Of a stretch of 64,000 nucleotides of DNA, positions 1 to 11,876 are shown piece after piece (the first letter of the stretch is position 1; each line of letters starts with the position of its first letter). A program made the position numbers and the translations under genes. Source of the DNA: Tetrapyrgos nigripes (Eukaryota; Basidiomycota; Agaricomycetes; Agaricales; Campanellaceae); assembly GCA_013368315.1 (NCBI GenBank), contig JAACJM010000017.1, positions 124,001-188,000 of the forward strand, given 5' to 3'. The notes under the pieces were generated by a model. That model made no database searches, was not told where the DNA came from, and was given only the letters and a program-made list of their open reading frames with translations.

Positions 1-1395
1 TCTCCTGCCACAAAGATGTGAGGATACGGAGTGGCTACTCTTAATGTAGAGTCGATCGAGTGGTCCTTGGAGTCGAGTGAGAGATTCTGTAAAGCGATTT
101 CCTCACCAGAAGTAATGGAAGAATATTGTGGCTGGACGGCGAGTTGCATGGTCTTTAGCACATATGCTAATCCGCTATGAGGGTTGACTGTAGCAGGGTC
201 CATAGCTTTCAGTATTGATGTATTCGGTGTTTGGCCTGTGCACATAAGCTGAGGAGAAATCATAATTATCGGCGTCAGTAATAAAGTAGGAATTCAACTT
301 GACTCACAACCAAGTCAGCGACTATCTCCCGTCCCTTGATCGTCTTAAGGACTCTCTGCCCTTTTTCATTGTATTTCGGGGGAGCGTCGCGATCGGCCAG
401 CCGCTCGTTCAAGATGACATCGACGCCGAGCGATTCAAGGGCAAGACGTACTAGGCTTCGTTAGAACACCATCATACCGACCGCAGAAAAGACACCGCTT
501 ACTCTCAGAATGCATCTCTGAATCAAATCTGGGCAGCAACTTCTCTCTTGAATGGAGAAGAATGACTGACTTTCGCGGGTGAATGTGGGCGATATCAGTC
601 GCAAATTCTGTTAGGGTGATCGAGCATCAGTATCCCGAGACTTAAGGCGAAGCATGATAGACTGAGGCGATGGGACTTGACTCACGTATTCCCAATGCAC
701 CTCCTCCAACGACCAAAATTCTCTGAGCATCTTCTATAACCTTCTGATGGGTCTTAAGCCAGGTGATGCCTTCGGTCTTCGTTCCGTTGTATCTCTCGGG
801 CAGGCCCTTGCTCTCTTCGGGTTCTGCAGAGACGGGAATACTACCGGGTAATGCCCCCCACAAATCCAGCGGAGCTGGAAGTTTACTTCCCAATGCATAT
901 AGCAGATAGTCGTATCTGATTTCAGTTGTAGGAAACCCGTGTTCGGGAAACGACTTGTTCAGAGTGACGTGAGTTGGAGTGAGGGCGAGTACTTCCGCAT
1001 TAAGGATCAAGTGCGGGTGATTTTCCTTGTCATAAGCTGGTTGTTTTTCGGAAGAATGAAGCGAGGAAGGATTAGGAAGTAACTGGAAGAAGTTGATCCT
1101 GGGACAGACTACGATGAAATAAAGCAAGTTCGATTAGTATTGAAGAGAGGTAATTACTCGGGAGGACGTACAAGCCTTATGTTCATGTCCTCCTAGGACA
1201 GCGTATCTGGGCATGACATAGACATGGTTGATATGACTTGCTTTGGGATCAGCCACTATCCGTTCACATGAGAACAGTTACTTACGTATTTTTGTCAATT
1301 ACAACTATCCTCCATCTTTTGGGGAGACCTGCTGCTAGTCTCGCGGCTGCAGGGGCACCTGCGTATGCACCACCAAGAATCGCTATCGTCTTCAT
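1..1395 (-). CDS. AIF/AMID-type FAD-dependent oxidoreductase, 3' end outside window
   Basis: Likely a flavoprotein of the AIF/AMID/FSP1-like pyridine-nucleotide oxidoreductase group, moving electrons from NAD(P)H to a quinone or similar acceptor. The start ATG at 1395 opens a Rossmann FAD-binding fold (MKTIAILGGAYAGAPAAARL, with the glycine-rich turn) followed by a strand ending in an acidic residue (IVVIDKN). The second nucleotide-binding motif ILVVGGGALGI lies near 690-720, and after another intron comes EFATDIAHIHPRKSVILLHS. Between them is YLLYALGSKLPAPLDLWG, typical of this family. Exons are short and several introns have good GT..AG borders (donor at about 1285, just after GACAAAAATAC). 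The C-terminal part runs off the left edge. Substrate and localisation cannot be read from the sequence. The family call is fairly safe; the exact subfamily is not. Confidence 0.8.
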
Positions 1396-1754
1396 GATGA
1401 TCCTCAAGGGCGAGTGTTGTCCGTCCGCATTCATATCTAATCAGATAAATATGCCATTGAAAGGGTACCACATCAGTTTCGGGTTCCGGACTCCGAATTG
1501 AGAACTTGGGTCTAGACCGGCGCATGCCTCGGACCATAGTCTCCCTTAGACAGACTCTGACTCGGTACCCTCGCCCACCTTCGGCGGACTCTCGTTGACT
1601 GATATGGTCTGCAGAATATTTGAGGGCATGTAAGCATCTATTGTAACATAAGAATTAGCAAATTATACACATTATCCACAGAGTATTATCCCAACAAAGG
1701 TATCCCAACAAAGGCTCCAAATTCCATCCAGCTTATGTACTTCACCGAAGTCAT
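1396..1754. other. Intergenic, upstream of the FAD oxidoreductase gene
   Basis: 359 bp between the stop of the MON2-like gene and the start of the oxidoreductase, both on the minus strand. It must hold the terminator of one and the promoter of the other. It contains a small direct repeat (ATCCCAACAAAGG twice near 1688-1710). No other element seen. Confidence 0.5.
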
Positions 1755-4700
1755 CTATGACACTCCCATCTCTTTTCCGATCACCTTCAGGCAATTTCTT
1801 GCTAAGACCCTCGCATCTAGATGAGTCATATGATGGTCGTGTCCATAGTCTCCGTTCACGCCTCCACTAGAAACGTTGTCACTCTCAGCAGGCTGATCGT
1901 GGCTACGGCCATTAACATTCGACGAAACAGACCCTATGGAAGAGACTGAGTTGGCAGGAATCCACGTGGATGGAGTCTTCCTTGGTATTGATACAATTTC
2001 GCACAGCACAGAATAGAAGTGGAAAAGATGTGCGACAGACGAACGCTTGACAGCATCAGCGATGAGTAAAGAAGGTGTGGATGCTTCGGCAGCTACGATA
2101 AGGCGATATAAACAAGTGAGGAGATGGGAGAGGTTGAAGAACATACCTGGTTGCTCGACACAGTAAGCTGTCGGGTCTGTTGATAATGCGGCCCATAATG
2201 AACCTGACCAGAGGCGTAGCTCTAGCAGTTTTCGGAGTACATATAACAATTCATCTTCTCGTGCTCTGTGATTGTGAGGTCGTTAGTTTGAAAACTCGGA
2301 GGAAAGACTAACTCACCTCGGGAAGGGAAGATTGCCCCGTAGAGCCTCGTCGGCAACGTAGCCCACCAGTGTTGTCTTACATCTGTTCACTAACGCAGGC
2401 AAGCTTAACGCTGCTAGTCTTCGGCGAGAGTCTTCTTGATCTGCAGATGGTGTTTAGAGATGTCTGTACATCTATTTAGGGCAACCGACTCACCCTTCGT
2501 CAAGTCCGAACAGACCAAGAATAGCAGATCGAAACACCAATACGAAAACCTCTCTCTAGGTAATAAAGCCCCAGGATCCGTACTCCCGTGCCCTTGGTGT
2601 GTTTCAATATCAACCTTGACGGACTTCTGAGCCGTTGGAGACGTCTTTCCAGTGCTGACTTGCGGCAAGTCAGGCGTCCGGCTTCTGGAGTGATCAAAGA
2701 CTCCATAGTCGGAATCGTAAAGTCGGCTGCCCTGCGCAAGAACTTTGGCAAGTTGTGTAACGATAGAGTCGGGCAAGCGGCGGTCTCCTAGATGAGGAAC
2801 GACGTCGATTTCCAGGGCAGCAATGAGAGCGAGGTCAAAGTTCTCCTCTTCCTCTTGGACATGCAGCGGGAATGACTCTGCTGCGGCACTAGTAACATCT
2901 CAATGAAAAAGAGACAGACACACAGGGACGGAGACAACTCACCAATCAGCAAGAATTCCGCCCCTGAAAATGTCTATGACTTGTCGCCAAATTCCTTCCA
3001 GGCGGTCGTCGGATATTTCTGACGAAAACCTGAGCGACTTAGATATTGATACAAAGGGAAGCCATACCATCACTGAAAGCTTTAATTTGAGGTGCGCATT
3101 CCTTGACAATCCTCAAGAAACTAGTAGTAGCAGTCTTCCACAAGGGCTGATCCTTGCCAAATTTCGATGGTGCTGGGCAGTCATATTTCAGCTTGACTGG
3201 TATCGAGTAAGCCTGAACGGAAAGCAGTCATAAGCAGATTGCTGAAAATTTTCAGGCGATGACTCACCGAGAGTACTGCTTCAAGTGTTCCATCAGTGTA
3301 TATTTCCAACCTGTTCTTGAACTCCAGACAAAGATCTACGAGAGTTGGCATTGTCTTCTTGGCGAGAGCGATGTAAGTGATACGCTTTTGAGGCGTCTGG
3401 CTTTTTGGATTCGGTGGCACGTCAAACGCTGCCAGGAATGGCAGCGTAGCGTATTCTGATAAATCTCTCATGACTAGGGAGGGTGTTCCTGGAGCAGACA
3501 GATCTATACCCGCTACCGTGCTCATTACCACCATCTGGGCGACATATAAGCTCAACTGCTCGCACAGAAGAAAAAGCACTCACCTGGACAGGAGGAAGGA
3601 CGTCGATGTCAGGTCGGTAATCCGGCGAGTAGGGATATGTCAGAACACCTAGGTGGATATAAGCAGAAACTAAGTGAGAGACGCATTGCACACACCTTTG
3701 AGAATAGCTACAAGTCGTGTCAACCTATCCAAAGGCCATTCCACACCCTCAATAGCTCTACTGACATTCCTGGTGCATTGTATCACATCGACAAATGCAA
3801 CTAGGCTATCTTGGGTGAAGGGCTTCGGCAATGCAGTCTCCCCAGTAGCGGAGACTTGATTCGTATTCTTCTTCAATATCGCTTCGCCAACATGATCTAT
3901 CATCTCCCAAACTTTCTGCCATATCTCGCCGACCTTCGTGTTATGCTCTGGCACAGAGGCAGATGAAGCTTTGACGGCTTTCTCTAGGCATCGCAACGCA
4001 GGGCTGCTGATATTCCTGTTGTCGAGAAGAACAGACTCCTGGATGTGCATGACGAATGCTTCCCAGGCTTTGAAGAAACTTTCGAGATGTATGATCTTTG
4101 AGGAGAGGAAATCATGGAATATGGAGCCTATTGAGTGGAATGCGAGCGTCTTTGACTCATCCCAAGCGTGCTCTTCTGCACTATCCATCCCAACAGCCAT
4201 CCCAGCTCGTCGACGAATTTCTGAAGTTAGGGATTCGATCAGTGGAAAAGTAACCTTCCAAATACACTCGTCCCAAGTCTCCAAACTTAGAGTAGCACCA
4301 TAAAGCTGCATTGTCCTGAATAGTGTCTGGATTGCACCATCCCTGACTTCTGGACGCTCATCGGTACACAACCCCAACACCTCCAACAACAAGAACATCC
4401 ACAGAGCACTGTACTCCGGTTCCTGCTCAACATCCTTCCTCTTGGCCTGAATCGCATCTGATACACTCCATAGCAAACTTGCTGCCGCGGTTAACGCAAT
4501 ATTAGTCTCCACCTGTCTACCAAACTGCCCGAGGGTGCTGATACACAAACGGAGATGTTCTGGGGATAAAAGCTGAACCGAATCGCAAACCAGTGTCAGA
4601 CTCTGGAACGCAATTTTGATGAGAGTGGTGTAGTTCTTGTCAGAAGGGTGACCCAAGCCTAGGCCAAGAGATGCTGGGCGAGGCTTCGTTGGAGATGCAG

Positions 4701-7700
4701 CTGGACTCGACGGGATGGACTCGAAAGACGAAGCTCTTCCGAGGGTTGGAGGTCTGCAGACGCTTTCTAGCATCGAAAAGATTATTTCCCAGCCGATAAC
4801 GAGGGTATGCCCAGAAGCCTGCAGGATCTGATGTAATGTCTCTAACCCCATTCTGCGCAGCTCGATGCTGGTACTGGTACTGCTAGCAGGTGCATATGCC
4901 TCGGGCATGACCTGCTGGGCAAGAACTTCCAGAACGCGCTTCTGAACTTGAGCTTGGAGCTCGCCGGTATTGCTGAGATTTCGAGGGACGATGATTAGAA
5001 TGTCGTCAAGGACTCGTGCTGCTTGAAGGCGAATTGAATGAGGAGCTATTGCAAGGCGGATGATGGAAAGGAGATGGGTGGTAGTTGTGTCCCATGCTAC
5101 TTCAGGTGGGCGGTAAATGAGACGATGTATGTTGAGAAGGGCGACTCCTCCGAGCCTGTTGATACCGAAATCGCCGGTGCGCTATTCGCAAGAAAGTTAA
5201 AACCAATGCCAATGCTCAAAAGATAATCTGTACGCACCGCACGCGGTATATGTATGCCGCTAAGCCTTCTACGATGCAACTTATCCACGGACAAAGTTGA
5301 GCCATGTGGTGATAACGTCCCACTGATACTCGTTCTTGGACCACCACTGGTACTTCCAGCAAGAGTCTCGTCATCATCACCTTCAGCTATAACATCCAAC
5401 ATCTTTGACTCGGTCTGCATCCCAACCATCTCCCCACTAAGCCGACACAAAGCATCCACAAAATACTTGAAAGCCCCATCCTCCAAATTCTTCGACGCAT
5501 CAAACAGCCTCTGCATGGCATTCAACATCGTCTCTGTGTCAAGATCACTCAACAATGGGTGCGTATGTGATCCAGATGAGGAAGGTGGAGGAACAGATGA
5601 CACTGCGGTTCCCTGGGACATCGACGATGTTACACCACCAGATCCCGAAACTGACCGTCCTGAGCCAGACAACGACATACGTTGTTTACTCGGTGTACCC
5701 TGTTGAGTATTCCTCGCCGTCAGCACATAGTCGGCATTCTGCATTGCCTCCAAGATTCCAAACCAACTCTCTCCGAGACTTCCAGCCAGAAACATCGCAC
5801 TCGAAATCAAAACTTTGAGACAGGCCATGTTTCGTTCTGATAAACCAGGAGGTTGGGCAGGTCCAACAAGTCCAAGGTTTTCCGTCAAAGTCGACGCAGA
5901 TCTGGGAGTTTGTGGTTCGTGATACGAGTCAACGCTCAGCACAACACGACTTGGGACGGCGAATTTGGACAGGGAGGTGAAGAATGCATCTCGAGGTGTG
6001 GTTAGACCTAGCATCCCGGAGACATTAGTCATAGCTTGATAGCTGGCCAAAACGTCAACGAAGAGTTCGTCGGAGAGGTTGGTGGCTATAACGAAAGATA
6101 AGGCAGCGAGAAGGGCAGGCCATCCTGACTCTATGATGTCTCTGACGATACGAAGCTGTTTCGTGGAAGGTTCGTCTGGAGGAAGACTGTCAAAGTCCAG
6201 GGCAGGTGGAGCACGGACTACTGCTTCTCCAGCAGCTCGTGGTTTCTGCACGACAATGGAACTATAGAGAGGTGCAGAGAAGGCGGCGAAACCCTCGCAG
6301 AGTGATATAAGACACTGCACAGCGAGGAGGTAGATGTAGGACTCGGGAATAGGCGGTGCATCAGCTTTGTCGAGTTGGTCAATGCTGGAGAAAATCCTTC
6401 AGTCTCAAAATGTCGTCAATGATTTGGAAAGGGCTCACCATTGTAATTTCATTGCCGAATTTTGCAAGCTCAACCCGGCGCTGGATCCCATCATGCCCAC
6501 AACGCCCGAAACCGTTGCAGAGGCTGCATTAGCGACCATTCCTGCCATACCGCCTACATCCCCATAGCTTGACCCAGCAGAACCTGAAGACGATACAGCC
6601 TCATTTGGAACACCAACGCCAAACATCTGCGAGCCTACACCGAGCAGAGCAGGCTTCTCGGTAATCAAGCGGTTCAAGGCCGTAATCAAGGTACTAAAGA
6701 CTTTGGAACCGGAATCCTGGCCATCATAGCAATCCCAGACGTTTCGCATGAGCTCGGCATCGCTGCAAAGTCTGTGAGAGGGAGAATATTAGAAACCTGG
6801 GTACTAAACGTTGACGTAGCATACACACCCTCGCATGATTTCCATAGCCAGAACCCTCATCCACTGAGGTCGTGATGTATAATGAGAGTCTTGATTACCC
6901 TCTGAATCGTCGGATATAATCTTGATCAGGAGCATTAAGAATACTTCTGCTTCTGTCTGTAGCTCGCCGGAAAATTGCTTCAAAAGTAGGAATACCACAC
7001 GGGTGCAGCGAAGAACAAGCGGGAACACAGGGCGTTCTGAAAGGGCTTTCAGGAGGAGAGGGCATAGATGATGTTGTAAGAGCAGCGTGAGCTCAGTGTG
7101 CTATGCATGAGAAACGCGTTAAAAATAAACCGGTGGCCCAAAAAACGCGCATGTACACACCTTCCTAAACGGTATGTAGTAATTCGTCAACACGCTCTCT
7201 ATCAGCTCCAAAGCAAACGTCTTGTGTAAATAGTCGAGCTTGAGGAAATTGGGCTTCTCCGAGTTGGCTAATAGACACAAGTCCTCAAACACAGCGAACG
7301 CGTCTTTAGCTGAGGGCCCTAGAGCCTTGGTGGTCCCATTCGGCAGGTTCACTTCTTCCAACGTCCCTTCAGGAGCTTCCACGTCCTTCTTATCCTCTTC
7401 AACCATCTTATCCACCACAAACATCACCAACTGACGAAGCGTCGCAGCAGCCGTAGACGAAACAACCGCAATCCTCGATTCTTGCAACTTGAAACATAAT
7501 AACAAAGCCTGTGAACGACCAAACCATTCTCGATTCAGCGCGAGAACTGTAGCAGGCTGAGTAGAAGGAAAAGCCAAAGCTTTTGGCCACGTACGTCACC
7601 CAGTAATGATCCATGGACTTCAGGAAAGTTGGTGACTAGAGAAAGGAGCGTTTGTAAGATTTTGAGTTGGATATCGACACCCTGGCTCATAGCATCGCTC

Positions 7701-8162
7701 ATTGTACTGATAATACGAGAAAAGGCGGATTGAGGGACAGCTTTGAGAGCTATGAGGCGTTGAAGAGATCCCAATGAAATGGCTACGACTTTCGCGTTTT
7801 TGGTTGCGCATCCCATGAAAACGGGTTTGAGAAGATCTTCAGATTGTGGTCCATCTAAAAGCAGATTCTTTGTCAAGTTTAGTTAGCGAAATGTTGGTAG
7901 ATTACACACCTGAAGCCAAGTTTGCTGTTGCCTGCTCGGGGGAAGTTCGCAATATCGCTAGAGACTTTTCTGCCGCCTACAAACACGAAGATTGAGCCCA
8001 AACCAAGAACACACGCATCAAGACTTGTACCTCACGAATCTCGGGGTGTTTTCGTCTAGTTTCACTGGCCAGAGACTGCTCATAATTACGTGTCAGTTTA
8101 CAAGCAATGACGGACTGAGATCATACTTGTAGCTCCGTTACGAGGAAGGCGAGAGAACTCAT
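1755..8162 (-). CDS. MON2: MON2-like endosome/trans-Golgi trafficking protein (DCB/HUS type)
   Basis: A very long multi-exon gene. Splicing by eye gives an estimated 1,700-1,800 residues, the usual size for MON2, a large scaffold related to Sec7 ARF-GEFs but without the catalytic Sec7 domain, working at the trans-Golgi/endosome. The start at 8162 gives MSSLAFLVTELQ, the typical opening of the DCB domain. Next come GCATKNAKVVAISLGSLQRL and the helical stretch around 7119-7876. Central exons (5097-6320, 3670-4908) carry HEAT-like helices, including AMQRLFDASKNLEDGAFKYF and LHQILQASGHTLVIGWEIIF, with a low-complexity Ser/Gly linker (about 5560-5700). The C-terminus (1755-2249) ends ARNCLKVIGKEMGVS before TAG. 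I saw no frame break. Every intron border was not checked, so the product is firm but the exact model is not. Confidence 0.85.
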
Positions 8163-8363
8163 GGTTCACAATTTGCCCCAGCAGTACAATGCTGCCCGAT
8201 GTCTGCGTCTTGAAGGTGAAAGGGAAGGAAGAGTGTAGGCACTGCCAGTCGACGTTGAGCGCGGCTGGAAGCGCTGGTAGAACACGTCAGCTTCTTTACG
8301 CTCATTCTGAATCTAGATCACAGGTCAAAGTTGCTCAAATTCTGAAGGACGTATTTAAAACTA

Positions 8364-9131
8364 TCAACCCCTCAATTCCTTCCATCCAAGAGCTCTCACC
8401 TGAGCCCCGTCACATCCCGCAAAATTGAGCGGAATCAAGCTCACAATCGTTCTCGACCCATCATCGTCATCCTCTACCAATTTCCCAACGTTCGTCAAGT
8501 TCTCAATCATTGGTATCCCAGCCCCCAAGATAACCTTATGCACCGGAAATCCACCTTCCACCCCTTTTCCCGAATCATCCAGACTCGCAAAATCCAGCCC
8601 AATAGCCTTCACACCCCTCTCAGCTATCTCCTCCGCAGCTTGTACTTCGAGATAAGGGTGTTGATAATACTTCTCTGGTTCTTTCCAGTACTTCGACCAC
8701 CCCGTATACAGAACCAAGATCATCTTCTCATCAATCTTCTGCCGAATTCCGTTTCTATCTCCTTCAAAGTAGACCTTTAAGTCCCTTTCCCAACTAATCC
8801 CCCCCCTCTCTTTCTTCGACGTCAAGTCGACAATGACCGCAGGCCCAAAGAGCCTTTCAACGGGAATCTGATCAATACTAGCTCCATCCGCAATGAAATG
8901 CGACGGTGCATCGACGTGGGTGCCTAAATGGGAGCCCATAGAAACTTTGTGGAGACTGAAGCCATCGTTGGCTACAGACGTGAGGGGGCAGCATTCAAAA
9001 TTTGGTAAGCCGGGCCAGGACGTTGTGTTGGGTTCTAGTTTATGGGAAAGGTCAATGGGGGTATATTCAAGCGTCTCGGTTGGGTGAGCGTGCCGGGCAG
9101 CTGCAGACGGTTTGACAGCATTGTCAGTCAT
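8364..9131 (-). CDS. Cyclase / kynurenine-formamidase-like metal hydrolase
   Basis: An intronless gene for a protein of the putative cyclase family (bacterial kynurenine formamidase fold). The diagnostic metal-binding motif HLGTHVDAPSHF is complete, with its histidines and aspartate. Other family landmarks are YTPIDLSHKLEPNTTSWPG near the N-terminus and LILxYTGW-type and GLDFASLDD segments further on. The likely reaction is hydrolysis of a small amide or ester; the substrate cannot be told. I chose the ATG at 9131 (MTDNAVKPS) because residues before it look non-coding; an in-frame ATG at 9164 would add 11 residues. About 255 residues, normal for the family. It lies about 200 bp upstream of the MON2-like gene on the same strand, with no obvious functional link. 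Confidence 0.82.
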   Translation of the reverse strand: MTDNAVKPSAAARHAHPTETLEYTPIDLSHKLEPNTTSWPGLPNFECCPLTSVANDGFSLHKVSMGSHLGTHVDAPSHFIADGASIDQIPVERLFGPAVIVDLTSKKERGGISWERDLKVYFEGDRNGIRQKIDEKMILVLYTGWSKYWKEPEKYYQHPYLEVQAAEEIAERGVKAIGLDFASLDDSGKGVEGGFPVHKVILGAGIPMIENLTNVGKLVEDDDDGSRTIVSLIPLNFAGCDGAQVRALGWKELRG

Positions 9132-9802
9132 GTTGATTATACACAGTAGAGTGTCTTCAGTCAAGTAAGTGTCTTGTGACGCGTGTGAGGAGTGGATTCA
9201 AACCATGATTGTGAGAGGCGACGAAGGTACGCGAGACGTGAGGCTCATCACAGGTGCCATGTGCAATCTGTCTCGGAGTCAGTATGCAAATGGCCATGCC
9301 ATTGGACGAGCCAGGCCACTCGCACCAACGTTGTAGACTGTTTTCGTGGAAAGCTTCAGTAGCGCGCAAGGGGCCCGGGTTACGGAGCGAGAGCAGCCCG
9401 CTCGACCACCAATGTCTTTTTTAAAACACATATCTGCCAATCTTCCAATGAAGACTATCAGAACACGTTGAAGGCCTGATAGAAGCTTTACGGCCTTCTC
9501 CCGAAAGCAAAAGAAGGAAGGCGATCTAGACGATTGAAGCTAGTTAATCTTGGATTGCAAACACTTAGAAGCCAACGTGAGCAGAGTGTTCCGGATTGGT
9601 TATATCAATGAGGTGCCTCTGAGAAAGGAACGGACAAGTCCTCGAAAGTGTGGGATCTGGTTGACACTTGACATGGAAAACAAAGAAAGCGGTGTGTATA
9701 CATCAAAACAAAAAGGAGGTACGCGTGGTTAGCATGGTAGTACAGATAGCATAATTGACTGTAGAAAACCAAAAACTCAGCGGTATTCGCTTCAAAGGAG
9801 GC
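9132..9802. other. Intergenic, no gene recognised
   Basis: About 670 bp between the alkyltransferase-like gene and the cyclase gene, both on the minus strand. A 70-codon minus-strand reading frame at 9157-9369 has no recognisable features and overlaps the probable promoter, so I do not call it. Confidence 0.5.
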
Positions 9803-10384
9803 TCAACTCTCTCCCACGTCTCCTTCAGTGTTCGCATCATCGTTCGGATTGTCTGCCTGAGCATCTTGCGTCGCAGGCAGCTCCACCGCAGTAGGGAACC
9901 ATCCGAACGTTCTCAAGTCAACTCTCAGTTCATCTGTCCGACCAGCGGTAACTTCGACGCCTTCCGCTTCTAAAGCCTCCCTTTGTAACTGAGCGCCGTT
10001 TGTTCCTGGCCCTCTAGATGATATAGCTCCCGAAGCTGAGATCACTCTGTACCAAGGGATAGGAGGGTCTACATCGGATCCGACAAATTTTAGTGCTACA
10101 TATGAGACTCATTATAAGCTATCGAGCCCAGAAGAAAGGAAAAAAGACGTACCTTGCCCTACATGTCTCGAATGATTGGGCATTCCAACAAGTTTTGCGA
10201 TGTGACCTGCAAATGTCGTCCTTGGGAAAAACTGAAAAGATGACTCAGAAACGACTTACCATAGCTTGTCACTTTTGCAGGTGGTATTTGGCGTACCATG
10301 TTATAGACCTAAGGTTTATCAATGATATGAGCGCAGAAGACATGATAAAGCACTCACCGCTGCATGGAATTCCGCAATGTCCAT
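9803..10384 (-). CDS. Alkyltransferase-like (ATL) DNA repair protein, MGMT fold with Trp for active Cys
   Basis: A small four-exon gene, about 130 codons. Spliced exons read MDIAEFHAAVYNMVRQIPPA, then KVTSYGHIAKLVGMPNHSRH, then VGQALKFVGSDVDPPIPWYR and on into VISASGAISSRGPGTNGAQL. This is the DNA-binding domain of O6-alkylguanine-DNA alkyltransferases (helix-turn-helix with the arginine finger in NHSRH). The reactive-site motif PCHR is PWYR here, so the methyl-accepting cysteine is replaced by tryptophan. That is the hallmark of ATL proteins, which bind O6-alkylguanine and hand it to nucleotide-excision repair instead of repairing it directly. The C-terminus is an acidic, disordered-looking tail ending GDVGES. 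Introns are clean GT..AG (one splits TAT-GGT). The family call is strong. Confidence 0.9.
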
Positions 10385-11876
10385 GGTAGTCTAAGAAGAG
10401 CACGACACAAAGCGCGACGCGTTTACTAATTACTTTCGCCTTCGGTTCCGGCGTGATGTGTCACAAACACGGGGTCGTGACTTGGAACGTGGCGGTCGGA
10501 ATTTTTCGCAACGATTTCGTCGTCATGCTCCAGCTTGCCTTCAAACCACGATGACAGTCGGGAATGGTCGGGTTTTGTTGGTCTAACCACTGAAGGTAAG
10601 CATCCTTGGAACTGTCTTCTGACTGTACCACAAGACTCACAGCATTATCATTGCAGAAAGGTGTATACAGTTCCTTTGTCTCCGCTTTGAATTTCAGACT
10701 TCAGGTGATGCCCTCTTTCTCCTTTCAATTCCGCCGGAAGCCAAGAGACCAGCTTCTTTTGGACAGATATTTACATGGTGAACTACATAAAAACAGAAAG
10801 TTATCTCCCTATGTACGTATGTTGCGCTGAACGGAAGCCCAGAGAAAATTGTACTCGACTTCGGAGTATTATTGATCAGGGACATCATCAGATCATAGGC
10901 TGCTAAGAGGGTGATAGCGCTCCTCGTGAACGATATGTTGTTTAGTTGAGCAGTATCAGCTGGACGGTTGAATGGATTCGGTATGTGGCTCCGTTGTCCT
11001 CTTGGATCTTCCGAGGTCTCCCGGCGCCACCAAGCCCTCAAAGGTCTCATTCTTTCTCAGAAGGCGGCCCCCGAGGATTTCTACATCAATCGTAACATGG
11101 TTCTGTATTGGTTAGATTGCTTTGCTTGCCAACTCGCCAAAGCCATGGCCAGGATCCGAAGGTCTCATCGACATTTTATAATTGCTTTCCCCAGAAATGC
11201 GGGGTATTTGCATTTTATCGCTTAAGACCCTTCTCCGTTTAGATCATCTTCTCATGATCTTGCGTTTTTTAACTTGATCTTTGCACGTCACTGGTCGATC
11301 CCGTTGTCCCGTGGACTTGCTACGGACAAGCAACTGAATTAAGCTGTACTAGGCAGTCGCAGGATACAGTCAAATGACGAACATCTCATCGTCCTGACAC
11401 TCCGGGAAATTGTCCCAGTTGTGGCTACGAGGGTTTATACGAGACAAGGTCAGGATTTCTTCTACCATATGTGAGCCGCGCACTGAACTTGATTAACACA
11501 GGACAAGCTTTTAGAGTCTATGGCTTGCATATAGCTTACCCTCTTGCTCTTCGATTCATTTTATTCCCACCGATTGGAGACTAAATGAAGCTGCTTGGTC
11601 TTCCTAGTCTTCTTATGTCATCAGCTGACAACCACATCTGCGTCACAGCCGCGGTGCCTCTAGCATTTTCCGCAAGAGCCTAATGACTCTGTCGCGTCTT
11701 TGAAGTTGTTCTATTGCATATTGTTTCCACAGCCGCGCATCTGACCACTTCCACCCGACCATAAATAGTACCAGTTCTCGCGACAGATGCCCCAGAAACC
11801 GTCTCTGGTTCTTCTCTTCTACTTAACTCTCACTTCGACTGCCAGTCCCCGCTTCCCAATCGCATAACAGATCACT
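10385..11876. other. Intergenic region and alcohol oxidase promoter
   Basis: About 1.5 kb between the divergent ATL (-) and alcohol oxidase (+) genes. Overlapping open frames at 10606-11225 on both strands show no domain, no consistent splice pattern and no conserved-looking sequence. The last 120 bp look like a core promoter with a TATA-like box. Confidence 0.5.
11761..11767 (+). promoter_or_regulatory. TATA-like box of the alcohol oxidase gene
   Basis: ATAAATA, 110 bp before the ATG at 11877, followed by a pyrimidine-rich leader (GTTCTTCTCTTCTACTTAAC) as in strongly expressed fungal genes. Confidence 0.45.

Noticed and set aside
9190..9210. tRNA-like GATTCAAACC
   Set aside because: No matching stems or anticodon arm around it.
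10606..11225. Possible genes on both strands before the alcohol oxidase
   Set aside because: No family resemblance, frames compete on both strands, no convincing introns.
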